DNA from: Aldehydirespirator sp965116665
GTDB lineage: Bacteria > Actinomycetota > Acidimicrobiia > Acidimicrobiales > Aldehydirespiratoraceae
Direction: 5' to 3'
Length of the DNA: 64,000 bases
NCBI GenBank assembly: GCA_965116665.1
Contig: OZ220709.1
Coordinates: 2,108,001-2,172,000 of the forward strand
Position numbers and translations under genes: made by a program
Part shown: in pieces, positions 26,482 through 35,899 of the stretch
Layout of the letters: the number at the start of each line of letters is the position of its first letter
Numbering within the stretch: the stretch's first letter is position 1
The notes under the pieces: model-generated
The model's input: the letters and a program-made list of their open reading frames with translations, nothing else
Database searches by the model: none
Told to the model about the DNA's origin: nothing

Positions 26482-27455
26482 ATGGAAGAGACGCCTGTGC
26501 TGGCCGGTGACCGGCCCAGCATTGTGCTGGTCGGCGACGACGCACCGGCGATGGAAGACGCCACAGACGCGATCCGCCGCAAAGCCAAGTCGCTGCGCAA
26601 CCAGATCGGGCCGCATCTGCCCGCGGTGCGCCGCGACACCCAGACCCTGAACCCGGATCACAAGACCCGCATCCGGCGCGCCCTGCGGAACCAGCCCCGA
26701 GACGCCACCGAACCAGCCGAGTTTTCTATCTCGACCGACACCAGGACCGCCACCTTCGCCGGGGCGTCGTTTCCGCTCGACTACGACCCCGCTCTAGCGG
26801 TGTCGGACGCACAACTGATGGTCGAGTACTTCGCGGGCTTCGAAGGGTTTGCAGGCACACCCGAGGAGGTGTGCGAGCTCCAGGAGGAGTACTTCGCGTT
26901 CTGGGCTTGGCTGTACTTCTCGCCATTCATGTGCGATCTGCGCACCTCGACAAGCTCGACGAAGATGACCAGCCCGAGGACTGGCTGCTGCTCTCATCTA
27001 CAGTCCTCAGCGAACTGCTCCAAGACCGCGCAACCGGAAGCGTCCCGGGGTGGGCTGCACCCCAGTCACGCACCCGCTACGCTGAGCGGCGCTACAAGAG
27101 CCTCAGGGCCAAGTTCCACCACCTGCTCAGGCCTCCCGCACGGATCGATGCGGACAGCCCCAAACCCGAGGGATGGTGGATCGACGCCGACGCCGGGCGG
27201 GTGGTCGTGCGCGAACGGGTGAACCAATACGGCCAGAGCGCCTTCAACTGGGAACAGGTGCCCTCCACCATCATCGACGCCGACGCCTCCAGCAGCTGCC
27301 ACACATCGCTCGTGCTGAGCGAACTCGACAAGTTCCTCCCCAACTGGAAGCACCACAGCCCTCTATCGGCCCCGGCGCCCGAACCCGAGGTACCAACGGA
27401 CAAGCTGAGACGCCGCCGCTGGGGGCTCCGGCGTCGCCACGCCCGACGATCCTAG
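26482..27455 (+). pseudogene. Frameshifted hypothetical gene
   Basis: Two overlapping frames look like one broken gene. The first, from ATG 26482, encodes a charged protein with RRKAKSLRNQIGPHLP and later LMVEYFAGFEGFAG and ELQEEYFAFWAWLYFSPF. Near 26940 sensible sequence switches to another frame (HLDKLDEDDQPEDWLLL) that continues with FHHLLRPPARIDAD and KFLPNWKHHSP to a stop at 27455. Each frame loses protein-like character beyond the switch. I recognise no family. Either a true frameshift mutation or a sequence error would explain it. Location just inside the island suggests an acquired, decaying gene. Confidence 0.5.
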
Positions 27456-27746
27456 AGTCTCAGATGAAGCCTATGGTCCGCTCTGACCGGCGGAGTCCAC
27501 GGTGGTGATTCGATGATTCCGTCCTTGTAGCCGGGGGCCGGATGCTGGCCCGTTGGCGCTGACGGCCAGGCCAGAGCAAGTCGGCAGAATCAATGAACTA
27601 CCGACCCGGCAGAATCGCCTCGGAGCGCCCCTGCGCAGCATCCACTCATGCGGTGTGTCTTGGGGCGCAAGGTGGTATCGTTATTGCATCATTCCGAGTA
27701 GAACCAGAGTGTGCAGCGGATACGATACGGCCCAGGGACGGGACGA
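27456..27746. other. Intergenic region upstream of the DUF4062-hipA operon
   Basis: A 291-bp gap with no gene. A relatively AT-rich patch around 27672-27700 (GTATCGTTATTGCATC) is the best candidate for the operon promoter. Because the downstream protein carries two C-terminal HTH domains, autoregulatory sites are expected here, but I could not define an inverted repeat. Confidence 0.4.
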
Positions 27747-30700
27747 ATGGTGACAATCTTGCGAGAGCCACAGCGTAGTTCAGGCGTGTCCGAGGAGTTG
27801 TTCCTAGCAGCGCGCCCCTCCAACGGCGGTCAGGCAACCTTCGTGTTGAAGGTGTTTGTGTCGTCGGTTCTTCAGGGCTACGAGGAGCACCGCGCAGCCA
27901 TACGTCGGTTGGTTGAGGCGCTCGGCCATGAGGCCGTCCTCATTGGGGAGACCTCACCTGCGCTCCCGCGTTCTGCACAGCGGGCGTGCCTGGATGCCGT
28001 TGCAGCCTGCGATGTGATGGTGCTGGTGCTCGGAGCAAAATACGGCACCGAGCAGCGGTCCGGGAAGTCGGCGACGCATGAGGAATGGACCCGCGCGCGC
28101 GATCTCGGCAAGGAGATCTTGGCCCTCAAGGAGCGAGTCAAGCCCGCCACCAAACAACAAGCGGACTTCATCCAAGAGGTGCGCGACTACGAGACGGGCG
28201 TGTCTTACAAACCGTTCTCGACGCTGCCCGAGATGCAGGAAGAAGTCGTGCGGGCGCTGCGTCGTGTAGAGCAAGAACGCCGTCGGGCATTCGACTTTGC
28301 CCAGCGACTCCCGGAGTCGGTGAGTTCACTGCTCGAGTCGATGCGGACACTGTTCGCGGACTCGCTTATCCGAACCCAAGAGGTGATGAGATCCGCTGCT
28401 GAGGACACCGGAGCAAACGTTCTTGTGCGGCTTGCCGAGCATCCCCCAGCCTGGGCAACCGCTCCTGGGCCGCTGGTGTGGGAGGCGCTGTCAGAGTTCG
28501 TCGGTGCGGCCGGGCTCGCTGGCGGGAGTCGGATCAGGTCACTGGCGATCGAGGCTGGCTCCCAGCGCAGCGGTCTCTATTCGGCGCTTAACGCCATCGG
28601 GGCAGCCGAGGCCAGCGAAGAGGTGGAACGAGCCTCAGCCGGTGAAGGCGACGATGCCCGAGATGCCGAGACGCTGGCAGATGCGATCCCGAACGACGAT
28701 CCGTTGCGCGAGGCGACCGTGGCCAGAGTGCGTCGTGATCCCGACGGAGTGTTGGCGGCCGTGCGTTCAGCGGCACCCCAAGACTCGGACGATCCTGGAG
28801 TGGCTGAGTTGGGAGCGATATTGCTCGCGTGGGCTCACTGCGAATTGGAACGTCCAGAGGAGGCGCTTTCCGTGCTCGCGGCCGCCAGTGAGACCTATCC
28901 CGGCAAGACTCGGCTGCTGTTGGGGCAGGCACGTCTCGCGTTGGCTCTTGGTCTGGCCGCCGCCGCAACCGAGAACCAGCGTCCGGCCCTTCTCGATCAG
29001 GCGCATCGCCGAGCCATGGAAGCTAGAGAGCGCTTGCGGCAATGGGGTGGTCCCTCACGCCAAGCCGTGTCGATAGCTTGCACGGCACTCGTCGCACTCC
29101 ATGATCCCAAGCAGGCGCTTCGCATTGGGTTGCCGCTCTCTGAAGGAGAGGCAACCCAGGCCGAGGCCGCCGACGCAGAAGTCCAGCGGGTCGTTGCCGA
29201 TGCTCTGCTGTTGACAGGGCGGCACGATGATATAGATCGACTCGCCGTCGAGTCGTTCGAGCCTTGGCGTCAGGACATGATCCGCGCAATGCAAGCCCAC
29301 GAACGAGACGATCGGCAGGGTGCGATCCGCATGATGCGCAAGGCACTTGCTCAAGCCTCCGACGATGACGCCCGCAAACACGCCACCTTTGGACTCGCGT
29401 TGTTCGGCGAGACCGCTGACATGGCAGGCCTTACCCTCACGGACGAGGAGTCAGCGCTGCTCACCGGGGTTGCCGCGATCCAGCGCGGCAACCCCGATGA
29501 AGCCATCGAAGCACTTAAGCAGCATTGGCGAGCCTCACAGATGCATGCGGACTGGCTATGCCGCGCCCAACGGGACCGCGGCGACATAGCCGCGGCGGTC
29601 GAGACACTGCAAGACGCGGTGGCCCATTTCGGGCCTGATCCGCTAAGTGCTGATCTCGTCGAACTGATGACAGAAGACGGCAGCAACAACAAGGAAGCTG
29701 AAGCTGTAGCCGTTGACGCTCTGGCGCGACGCGCCTCGCCAGAAACCAAGCGCCGGCTCAAGCAGGCGCTCGTGCACCTGGCCCAAGCATCCCAAGCTTG
29801 GCACAAGGCCTACGAGCACGCAGCCGCGATGCACAGCGATGACCCGCAGGACTACGGAGCGGGATGGGCGGCCGTCTTAGCTCTGTATCAGGACGGCCGC
29901 TACGACGACGCCCGCCGCTACCTGCTCGCTCACGGCCTGCCTCCAACCACCGAAGACGCGGCGCGTCTCGCGGCACTCCTGCTCGGGGGTCCTACGGCAC
30001 CGCAGGTGGACGCGCCGAGTCTGCTTGAGTTGGCAGAACAGTTCCCCGACTCCGAGAAGGTTCTCGGTTCGATCCTTCAGGCATTGATGACCGGCGGAGA
30101 AAGAGTCAGCCTCACGGATGAGCAGGCAGAAGCCACCCGGGAACTACTGGAGGAATTCATCGAGAGGTTCGAATCCAGCGAGATCCTGTGGCAGGTATCG
30201 GCAACCAGTCTCCCGGAACTGGCCGAGCAGTTTCGAGACATGGCGCGCGAGCGCCACAGCGCTATCAACTGGCAGTTGGTTGGCGATGTGCGGTCCGGGC
30301 GAGCCCCCCACGGCTTGTTGTGGGCGCCCACGCGCCCGTATGCGACCGTGCTGCTGGGCACGGGGGGGTGCCTGACCGCGGTGAGCGCGAACCCTGAGAC
30401 GCGACAACGCGAGATCGCAACAGCCCGTGCTGCTCTGGGCGCCACCGTTGTCCTTGACACCAGCGTCGCTGTTGTGGCTTCGCGCATTGGGATCACCCTC
30501 GATCACCTGACCAGGGGATTCGATCGTGTCTTGGTGCCCGATCAGCTACTCACGGACGCCAGCCGCGCCATCACATACGCCAAGATGACGGGCAACGCGA
30601 GTTTGTCCTATGAACCCTCTCTTGACCGGATCATGGTCACGGAGTTCTCCCCAGAGGACAAGAACCGCATGGTCGAGTCCGCCGAGACAGTCCTCTCAGG

Positions 30701-32084
30701 GCTGAAAGCCCAGCAACGACTCCCAAGCAGCGACATCAGACCCGAGTGGTACCCCGTACCATCGGATCTCCCGCACACCCTCGACTGGGACGCTGCTCTG
30801 CGCATCGCCGCCGTAAAGGGGCTCGCTCTGTGGTGCGACGACGCCGCGATGCGGCATCTCGCCGACACTGCAGGAGTGGCAACCTTCGGGACATACGCGC
30901 TCCACGAGGCACTTGACGAACAGCAAGTGCGCGACCTGCTGCCTGAAAGCATCGACATGCGCATGCAGTTCATACGGGCCCACCTTGCCGATATCCCGAT
31001 CAACCTGGAGGAGATGATCCAAGCCACCGACGACAGCGAAGGCCCCGACACGGCTTGGGCGTTGTGGCTCACACGACCGGCCAGTTGGCAAGACCCGGGC
31101 ATCGCGTTTACGCGCCATGTGCATCGAATGGAGATGCTCGTAGACGGTCATCTCCTGCGCCATGTCCCCGAGTTGGTCTACGCCTCCTGTCTCGGGCTTG
31201 GATCCGCTGTGACCGACAGCGAACGGCCAAACGCCATGGGCGCAGTGCTGGCAGGCTCCCTACTACAGCTAGAAGACGCAGAGGGGGTGGCAGACCTGCT
31301 GGTCGCCAACGCCCGGGCTGCTAGCGCACACCTCGACCCGCGAGGCCGCCCTGACCCGCTGCCATCCGCAGCCACCATGCTGCTGCAAGCCTACGAAACG
31401 GCGACCGATGCATCCGTAGCCGCCCAGAAACTCATCCACGTCTTTTCGCGTCTGCCCTCTGAGGACCGTCGAATCGTTACCTCTGTGATCCCACATGCCC
31501 CCACGAGCGGCAACGAACCAGCCCGAGCGACAACCAGTTCCAAACGCGCCAAGGGTCAGCAACGACACAGCGGGCCCCGTCAACAGGCACGTCTCCCTGG
31601 TGAGGACGACCTAGCGGCGGCATTGAGAGCGCGACGGAAGAATCTCGGGCTAACCCAACAGGCTCTTGCCGAGCGCTGCGGCATGCCACGACCTCGCGTT
31701 TCCAGCGTCGAGTCCGAGATGGCGCGCCCTCGCATCAGTACTGTCCTGGCACTCGTTCGTGCGATGCGAAGCTCCCTGTCGCTCGTACCTTCATCTGAGT
31801 GCCCGGTCTATCCACGGACCGGCATTACAACCCCCAGCGGTCTCGGACATGCGATTCGCTCCGTCCGCGGACAACTGCAACTGCGCCAACAAGACCTCGC
31901 CGAGCGATCTGGGGTGCACCGAAGCCAGATCTCCAAGATCGAAGCGGGCGGCGACGCCATCACCGGAACTGTCCTGCGGCTCGTCGGCGCTTCTGGACTC
32001 ACACTGCGCCTTGACCATGACGATCCCGAAGCGTTCGTGCTCGAAGATGTCATCGACGCCCACACCGGACTCAAGGGATCATGA
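27747..32084 (+). CDS. Giant DUF4062 / helical-repeat / PIN-like / double-HTH protein
   Basis: About 1445 residues. The N-terminal DUF4062 domain (about 32-165, starting KVFVSSVLQGYEEHR) is best known at the front of STAND-type and other signalling proteins. A long alpha-helical TPR-like region follows to about 860. Near 900-1100 the pattern VVLDTSVAVVASRI, ALWCDDAAMRHLADTAGV and FGTYALHEAL resembles a PIN-like nuclease domain with conserved acidic residues. The C-terminus has two XRE helix-turn-helix domains, at about 1290-1345 (GLTQQALAERCGM) and 1366-1420 (LRQQDLAERSGV), the second HipB-like. The ATG at 27747 is chosen; a frame extension to 27711 is possible. The last four bases overlap hipA (ATGA). 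I infer an enlarged HipB-type antitoxin/sensor controlling the HipA kinase; no protein of this exact architecture is known to me. Confidence 0.75.
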   Translation: MVTILREPQRSSGVSEELFLAARPSNGGQATFVLKVFVSSVLQGYEEHRAAIRRLVEALGHEAVLIGETSPALPRSAQRACLDAVAACDVMVLVLGAKYGTEQRSGKSATHEEWTRARDLGKEILALKERVKPATKQQADFIQEVRDYETGVSYKPFSTLPEMQEEVVRALRRVEQERRRAFDFAQRLPESVSSLLESMRTLFADSLIRTQEVMRSAAEDTGANVLVRLAEHPPAWATAPGPLVWEALSEFVGAAGLAGGSRIRSLAIEAGSQRSGLYSALNAIGAAEASEEVERASAGEGDDARDAETLADAIPNDDPLREATVARVRRDPDGVLAAVRSAAPQDSDDPGVAELGAILLAWAHCELERPEEALSVLAAASETYPGKTRLLLGQARLALALGLAAAATENQRPALLDQAHRRAMEARERLRQWGGPSRQAVSIACTALVALHDPKQALRIGLPLSEGEATQAEAADAEVQRVVADALLLTGRHDDIDRLAVESFEPWRQDMIRAMQAHERDDRQGAIRMMRKALAQASDDDARKHATFGLALFGETADMAGLTLTDEESALLTGVAAIQRGNPDEAIEALKQHWRASQMHADWLCRAQRDRGDIAAAVETLQDAVAHFGPDPLSADLVELMTEDGSNNKEAEAVAVDALARRASPETKRRLKQALVHLAQASQAWHKAYEHAAAMHSDDPQDYGAGWAAVLALYQDGRYDDARRYLLAHGLPPTTEDAARLAALLLGGPTAPQVDAPSLLELAEQFPDSEKVLGSILQALMTGGERVSLTDEQAEATRELLEEFIERFESSEILWQVSATSLPELAEQFRDMARERHSAINWQLVGDVRSGRAPHGLLWAPTRPYATVLLGTGGCLTAVSANPETRQREIATARAALGATVVLDTSVAVVASRIGITLDHLTRGFDRVLVPDQLLTDASRAITYAKMTGNASLSYEPSLDRIMVTEFSPEDKNRMVESAETVLSGLKAQQRLPSSDIRPEWYPVPSDLPHTLDWDAALRIAAVKGLALWCDDAAMRHLADTAGVATFGTYALHEALDEQQVRDLLPESIDMRMQFIRAHLADIPINLEEMIQATDDSEGPDTAWALWLTRPASWQDPGIAFTRHVHRMEMLVDGHLLRHVPELVYASCLGLGSAVTDSERPNAMGAVLAGSLLQLEDAEGVADLLVANARAASAHLDPRGRPDPLPSAATMLLQAYETATDASVAAQKLIHVFSRLPSEDRRIVTSVIPHAPTSGNEPARATTSSKRAKGQQRHSGPRQQARLPGEDDLAAALRARRKNLGLTQQALAERCGMPRPRVSSVESEMARPRISTVLALVRAMRSSLSLVPSSECPVYPRTGITTPSGLGHAIRSVRGQLQLRQQDLAERSGVHRSQISKIEAGGDAITGTVLRLVGASGLTLRLDHDDPEAFVLEDVIDAHTGLKGS

Positions 32085-33337
32085 CCAGACTGATCGTTCT
32101 GATGCATGGCCGCGTTGCCGGGACTATCAACGACAGCGCTGGAGGTCGCGCTCTGTTTTCCTATGCCGAGGGCTACAGCGCCACACCCCTGTCAGTCTCA
32201 GCCCCCACAACCCGTTCTCAGTTCGATGCAACGCACTGGATCGACGGACTGCTCGCGGACAACGAGGACGTCCGCGCACGCTGGCGCTCAGACTATGAAG
32301 CCGTATCGGCGCGCCCGATGGATCTTCTAGCGACCCCCATTGGCTGGGATTGCGCTGGCGGGATCCAATTCTGCAAGCCCGAACAGCTTGACATCCTGTC
32401 AGAGCGCGGCGGTTCTATAACGACGCTAAGCGAATCCCAGGTTGCCAGGATCATCGCTCGTCTCCGATCTGACTCCTCCGCATGGAGCAGTGACCCCGCG
32501 GCGGCCGCGTTCAGCCTCGCGGGAGCTCAGTCCAAGACAGCACTTCGCCACACCGATGGCCGGTGGTCCCGACCGATCGGGGACGCTGCAACCACCCACA
32601 TCCTCAAACCGGCGCCCGATCGATTTCCGGACCTCGATATTGTCGAGCACCTTTGTTGCGCAACTGCCTCCAACCTCGGGCTGACGGTCGCCCACACCGA
32701 GTGCGTCACGATCGGGGGTGAGCGGGTGCTGAGCGTCACACGCTATGACCGCCGCACCACCTCGGACGGCGACATAACCCGCGTCCACCAAGAAGACCTA
32801 TGCCAAGCGCTGGGCATGCCCCCAAGCAAGAAGTACCAGCATGCCGGTGGCCCGACCCCCGCAACGATTGCGTCGCTGCTAAGGACATACAGCACGCAGC
32901 CGGATGAGGATGTGGAGAGATTCAGAGACGCTCTGATCTACAACTGGCTCATCGCTGGCACTGACGCTCACGCAAAGAACTACAGCCTCATCCTCGCTGG
33001 CGATCAAGCACGACTCGCGCCGCTCTATGACATCTGCTCCTACCTTCCTTACAGGGACACGAAGCCGATCGGCAAGCTTGACATGGCCATGAAGATCGGA
33101 CGCGACTACACCATCACTAAGACAAGCCGCCGAAGCGCTTGGGAACGCACAGCCGATGCGTTGGGGCTAGCGCGCCCCGAGACCCTCGAACGTGTGACAG
33201 ACCTTGCCAACCGTTTGCCAGCCGCCATGGCGCAAGCGATCGACTGTCTACCTACAGACCAGCGTTCAAGTGATAAGGTCGCCCTGCTGGCCAAGGACAT
33301 CAGTAGCCACGCTCCACGATGCGCCACTTTCGCCTGA
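32081..33337 (+). CDS. hipA: HipA-family serine/threonine kinase (toxin)
   Basis: A 418-residue HipA-type kinase. The ATP-binding FSLAGAQSKTAL, HQEDLCQALG, the catalytic AGTDAHAKNYSLI and the metal-binding PLYDICSYLPY are all present and in order, so it looks catalytically complete. E. coli HipA phosphorylates glutamyl-tRNA synthetase and causes growth arrest; the target here is unknown. Its ATG overlaps the upstream gene, whose last HTH takes the place of the usual small HipB. Codon use and GC are a little lower than the core genes, as expected in the island. Confidence 0.9.
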   Translation: MTRLIVLMHGRVAGTINDSAGGRALFSYAEGYSATPLSVSAPTTRSQFDATHWIDGLLADNEDVRARWRSDYEAVSARPMDLLATPIGWDCAGGIQFCKPEQLDILSERGGSITTLSESQVARIIARLRSDSSAWSSDPAAAAFSLAGAQSKTALRHTDGRWSRPIGDAATTHILKPAPDRFPDLDIVEHLCCATASNLGLTVAHTECVTIGGERVLSVTRYDRRTTSDGDITRVHQEDLCQALGMPPSKKYQHAGGPTPATIASLLRTYSTQPDEDVERFRDALIYNWLIAGTDAHAKNYSLILAGDQARLAPLYDICSYLPYRDTKPIGKLDMAMKIGRDYTITKTSRRSAWERTADALGLARPETLERVTDLANRLPAAMAQAIDCLPTDQRSSDKVALLAKDISSHAPRCATFA

Positions 33338-33512
33338 GCTCCTACTCAGCTAAAGCAGCCACGCTAGAAGAAGGACAGCGAACCCACAGTAGGGACAAAG
33401 CAGAGGAGCCTTGAACCGGGCACTCGTCTTGGAGAACGACCTACTGGCTGCAACTGTCGGCTGGTCGTGCATTTCTGGGGAATCGGGCCTCGCGATTTGG
33501 GGAATGTCCCAA

Positions 33513-33571
33513 AATCGGCGCTAGAACACCCTCGATGACCTCCCCGAACGTAACTGTGTGACAACTCACCA
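33513..33571. repeat. Inner copy of the duplicated echA leader
   Basis: This segment matches 36601-36675 as two blocks: 34 of 38 bases (AATCGGCGCTAGAACACC onward) and 18 of 21 bases ending ACAACTCACCA. The outer copy lies immediately before the enoyl-CoA hydratase start and has an extra 16 bases between the blocks. The pair brackets the transposase, HigBA and VapBC segment. Confidence 0.75.
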
Positions 33572-33633
33572 GATACAGAAATAGGCGCTGCGCGAATTCG
33601 TGGGATGTGAGGTTGCTGGCACCGGTGGGGTGA

Positions 33634-34345
33634 TTATGTCACGAGGAGGCCGCGGGCTTCGAAGTTGTCGGGGTTGGTGAAGCCGTGGGCGGTGCGCCTG
33701 AGGACTTGCAGCAGGTTGTTGGTGCCTTTGATTCTGCCGTTTGAGGGGCGGCCTGCGTGGTGCCATGCGAGGATCTCGTCTGACCAGGCGATGAAGGTGT
33801 CGACGATGTCGTGGAACTCGGGCAGCTCGCCGGTCTCGTAGAGGTCGCGGAACCGTCCGAGGGCGCCGTGGTGGTCGCCGGCGGGGCAGAGGCCGTGCAG
33901 CTCCTGGAGGGCGGCGCCGCTCGGCGACGATCCCGGCGAAGGCCCGCACCAAGGCGTTGATCTTGTGCCAGCCGACACCGCGCCGGCGCGCCGCGGCGCG
34001 CAGCGTCATCACCTTGGCGTCCGCCACCAGAGCCCGCGCCAGCCGCGCCGTCAGCGCGCCCTCGAACGCGCAATGGTCCCCCAAGAACCGGCTGCCGCAA
34101 CTGTCACAGACCATCCGCCGCCGCACCCACAACAGCGTCGTGCGCCGACCCGACACCTCCAGATCGGTGACCTTCTTGTCGCGGCGGTCATGGACCCTGT
34201 GACAGCGGAACCCACACATCGCGCACCGCAGCCGCCTCAGCGTCGACTCGACCGCCACCACAGGGCGCGCCGCGGTGTCCTCGACCACCCCCAACACCCG
34301 AATCTGCCGCAGATGAAGCCGCACCGACACAACATCGCTGGCCAT
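33634..34345 (-). pseudogene. ISL3-family transposase, internally deleted
   Basis: The N-terminal part, from ATG 34345 with an AGGAGG-like site, has the ISL3 zinc-finger/HTH region (CAMCGFRCH, CDSCGSRFLGDHC, RRRGVGWHKINALVRAF). Around 33910 the frame changes and sequence jumps to the family's C-terminal end (WHHAGRPSNGRIKGTNNLLQ, AHGFTNPDNFEARGLL), ending in TAA at 33634. Most of the DDE catalytic domain between is gone, about 150 residues short of a normal ISL3 transposase. It cannot be active. No clear terminal inverted repeats were found. Confidence 0.85.
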
Positions 34346-34793
34346 CGAGGCCCTCCTGGATCAGTGGATCTGACAATCACCGATCCCAGCAGGGCCTCGA
34401 CCCCTCAACGGGGACCCTCAACCACCCCGCTCCCCACGTTCACGCGCAGGCTCGACAACTCACCAACCAACAGCAATTCGCGACTGGGGTCGGTGGCAGC
34501 CCGCCGGGGCTGCGTAGTAGATTGTTCGTACTGCCCCTATCGCTTCGCCGGTAGGGTCGAGACCGCCCTTCGAAGGGCGGTCTCTGTCTTTGGAGGTGCG
34601 GCATTGATCGCGAGAGAATGAGAACGAGAGCAGATCAGGATAGTGGTGGTCCTCGTAGACGTTGAGAGCATGTTCAAAGTCGCAGTTGAACAGCGTGGAG
34701 TAGACTGAGCAACAGCTTCCGAGGGTCGAGCCCTAGGCGCTGGTAGCGGGTCGCTACGTCTCTCAGTTGAGGCACGGTTGGACGGTCGAGCCC
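34346..34793. other. Non-coding region between IS remnant and HigA-like gene
   Basis: About 450 bp without a supportable gene. It contains a copy of the ACAACTCACCA motif (34455-34465), a perfect 26-bp palindrome (34559-34584), and the first unit of a short direct repeat that continues into the 3' end of the next gene. Confidence 0.5.
34559..34584. terminator. Perfect palindrome, possible bidirectional terminator
   Basis: GAGACCGCCC, a six-base TTCGAA centre, then GGGCGGTCTC, forming a 10-bp or longer GC-rich stem. It is followed by TGTCTTT on the plus strand, a weak T-tract. It could terminate transcripts entering from either side of the IS remnant. Confidence 0.5.
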
Positions 34794-34815
34794 CTACGCG
34801 CTTGTAGCGGGTTGC
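34724..34815. repeat. Short imperfect direct repeat at the 3' end of the HigA-like gene
   Basis: GGTCGAG followed by CCCTAGGCGCTGGTAGCGGG at 34724-34750 is repeated about 60 bp on at 34784-34811 (CCCCTACGCGCTTGTAGCGGG). The second unit covers the gene's stop codon. This looks like a small duplication of the gene end. Confidence 0.5.
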
Positions 34816-35336
34816 GAGGATGCCTGCTCTGAAATGTTGGTCTCGAAGCGCTGCACGAGGTCACGGTATATGTCCTCCGATTCTTGGAGTCTGGTCCCCA
34901 GGTCCGCTAGCAGACACCTTGCCTCGCGCTGCTCTTCCGCGTATTTCGCGCCTACGGGTAGGTGTAGCAACATCGCTGCGAACAAGGAGCCGGGCATCTC
35001 CTCGCTCTCTTGGTGGGCTCTGCGGGTGTTGGTGGTCAGCGGGATGCGCTCGTTGTCGAACACGGCGGTCACCTCGAGGTGGCCACCCATTCCTTCGACC
35101 GCCATCCGCAGAGTCGACACCAGGTTGTCGGCGGCGGTCTCCATTGCCGACACGGACGCCTGGGCGCGTTCAAGGCGCCGAGCCAACTCGGTCTGGGTGA
35201 GATTGCGGTGCTGGCGCAGTTCCTTGAGGGTGTAGGCCACCGTCTCGGCGCGGGCTTCTTCCTTGAGAGCCTCAACCCGGGCGCGCTGCTCAGGGGTCAA
35301 GTCGCCGACGAGTTCATCGAAGTCGTAGTAGGTCAT
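34794..35336 (-). CDS. XRE-family antitoxin (HigA-like)
   Basis: A 180-residue protein with an XRE helix-turn-helix at about residues 36-70 (LKELRQHRNLTQTELARRLERAQASVSAME). An acidic N-terminus begins MTYYDFDELV. It follows the RelE/HigB-like toxin gene by 49 bp on the same strand, the toxin-first order of HigBA modules, and is expected to bind toxin and repress the promoter. The C-terminal 100 residues are a longer, unassigned helical extension. Confidence 0.8.
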   Translation of the reverse strand: MTYYDFDELVGDLTPEQRARVEALKEEARAETVAYTLKELRQHRNLTQTELARRLERAQASVSAMETAADNLVSTLRMAVEGMGGHLEVTAVFDNERIPLTTNTRRAHQESEEMPGSLFAAMLLHLPVGAKYAEEQREARCLLADLGTRLQESEDIYRDLVQRFETNISEQASSQPATSA

Positions 35337-35385
35337 GTGAGGGGTCTCCTGTGGTGGGTTGAGGGGCGCATCGTGGGGCTGCTGG

Positions 35386-35757
35386 CTACGGGTCTGGGAG
35401 TTCGCCTTGGGATCGGAGATCGGCCAAGTACTGCTCGTACAGGCGCTCTGCTTTCGGGATGGCGCTCCGGTACCAGTCGTTCCATTGTCGGGCTTTGCTG
35501 CCTCCGAACAACAGGATCGCCTGCCGGAGTGGGTCGAACATGAACAGGATGCGCAGGTCCCTGCCCGCGCCGCGGGGTCTGAGTTCCTTCATGTTCTGAT
35601 ATCGGGAGTTGTGGATCCGTTCGACGATGGGACGCCCCTGCGTCGGGCCGCCTTCGCGTAGCAGATCTAGGGCTGCGATGAACGAGAGCCTCTCTTCTTC
35701 GTTGAGCGACTCCTGCCATGACTTCACCTGGGCTGTCGCCTTGATCTCCCACGCCAC
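35386..35757 (-). CDS. RelE/HigB-like toxin (Gp49-type)
   Basis: A 123-residue protein of the phage Gp49/HigB-like RelE superfamily, ribosome-dependent mRNA interferases. The pattern YQNMKELRPRGAGRDLRILFMFDP followed by ILLFGGSKARQWNDWY, with a final AERLYEQYLADL, is characteristic. The GTG at 35757 is chosen: a TATACT -10 box (35764-35769 on the minus strand) would place transcription start at this GTG, implying a leaderless message. A longer open frame upstream lacks protein likeness. Confidence 0.85.
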   Translation of the reverse strand: MAWEIKATAQVKSWQESLNEEERLSFIAALDLLREGGPTQGRPIVERIHNSRYQNMKELRPRGAGRDLRILFMFDPLRQAILLFGGSKARQWNDWYRSAIPKAERLYEQYLADLRSQGELPDP

Positions 35758-35899
35758 CAACCCAGTATAGGGTTGACTTGATATAGGTGCTACTTGTGCC
35801 AATGGCCGGTCACGGCCCGTTGCGCTATACGGCCGCGACTGGCATGGCGAAGCACACTCTGTGTGAAAGCTCACCAACCATCAGTCGTCGCGATTCGCG

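Noticed and set aside
33566..34400. Active ISL3 insertion sequence
   Set aside because: Transposase lacks its central catalytic domain and I could not find matching terminal inverted repeats.
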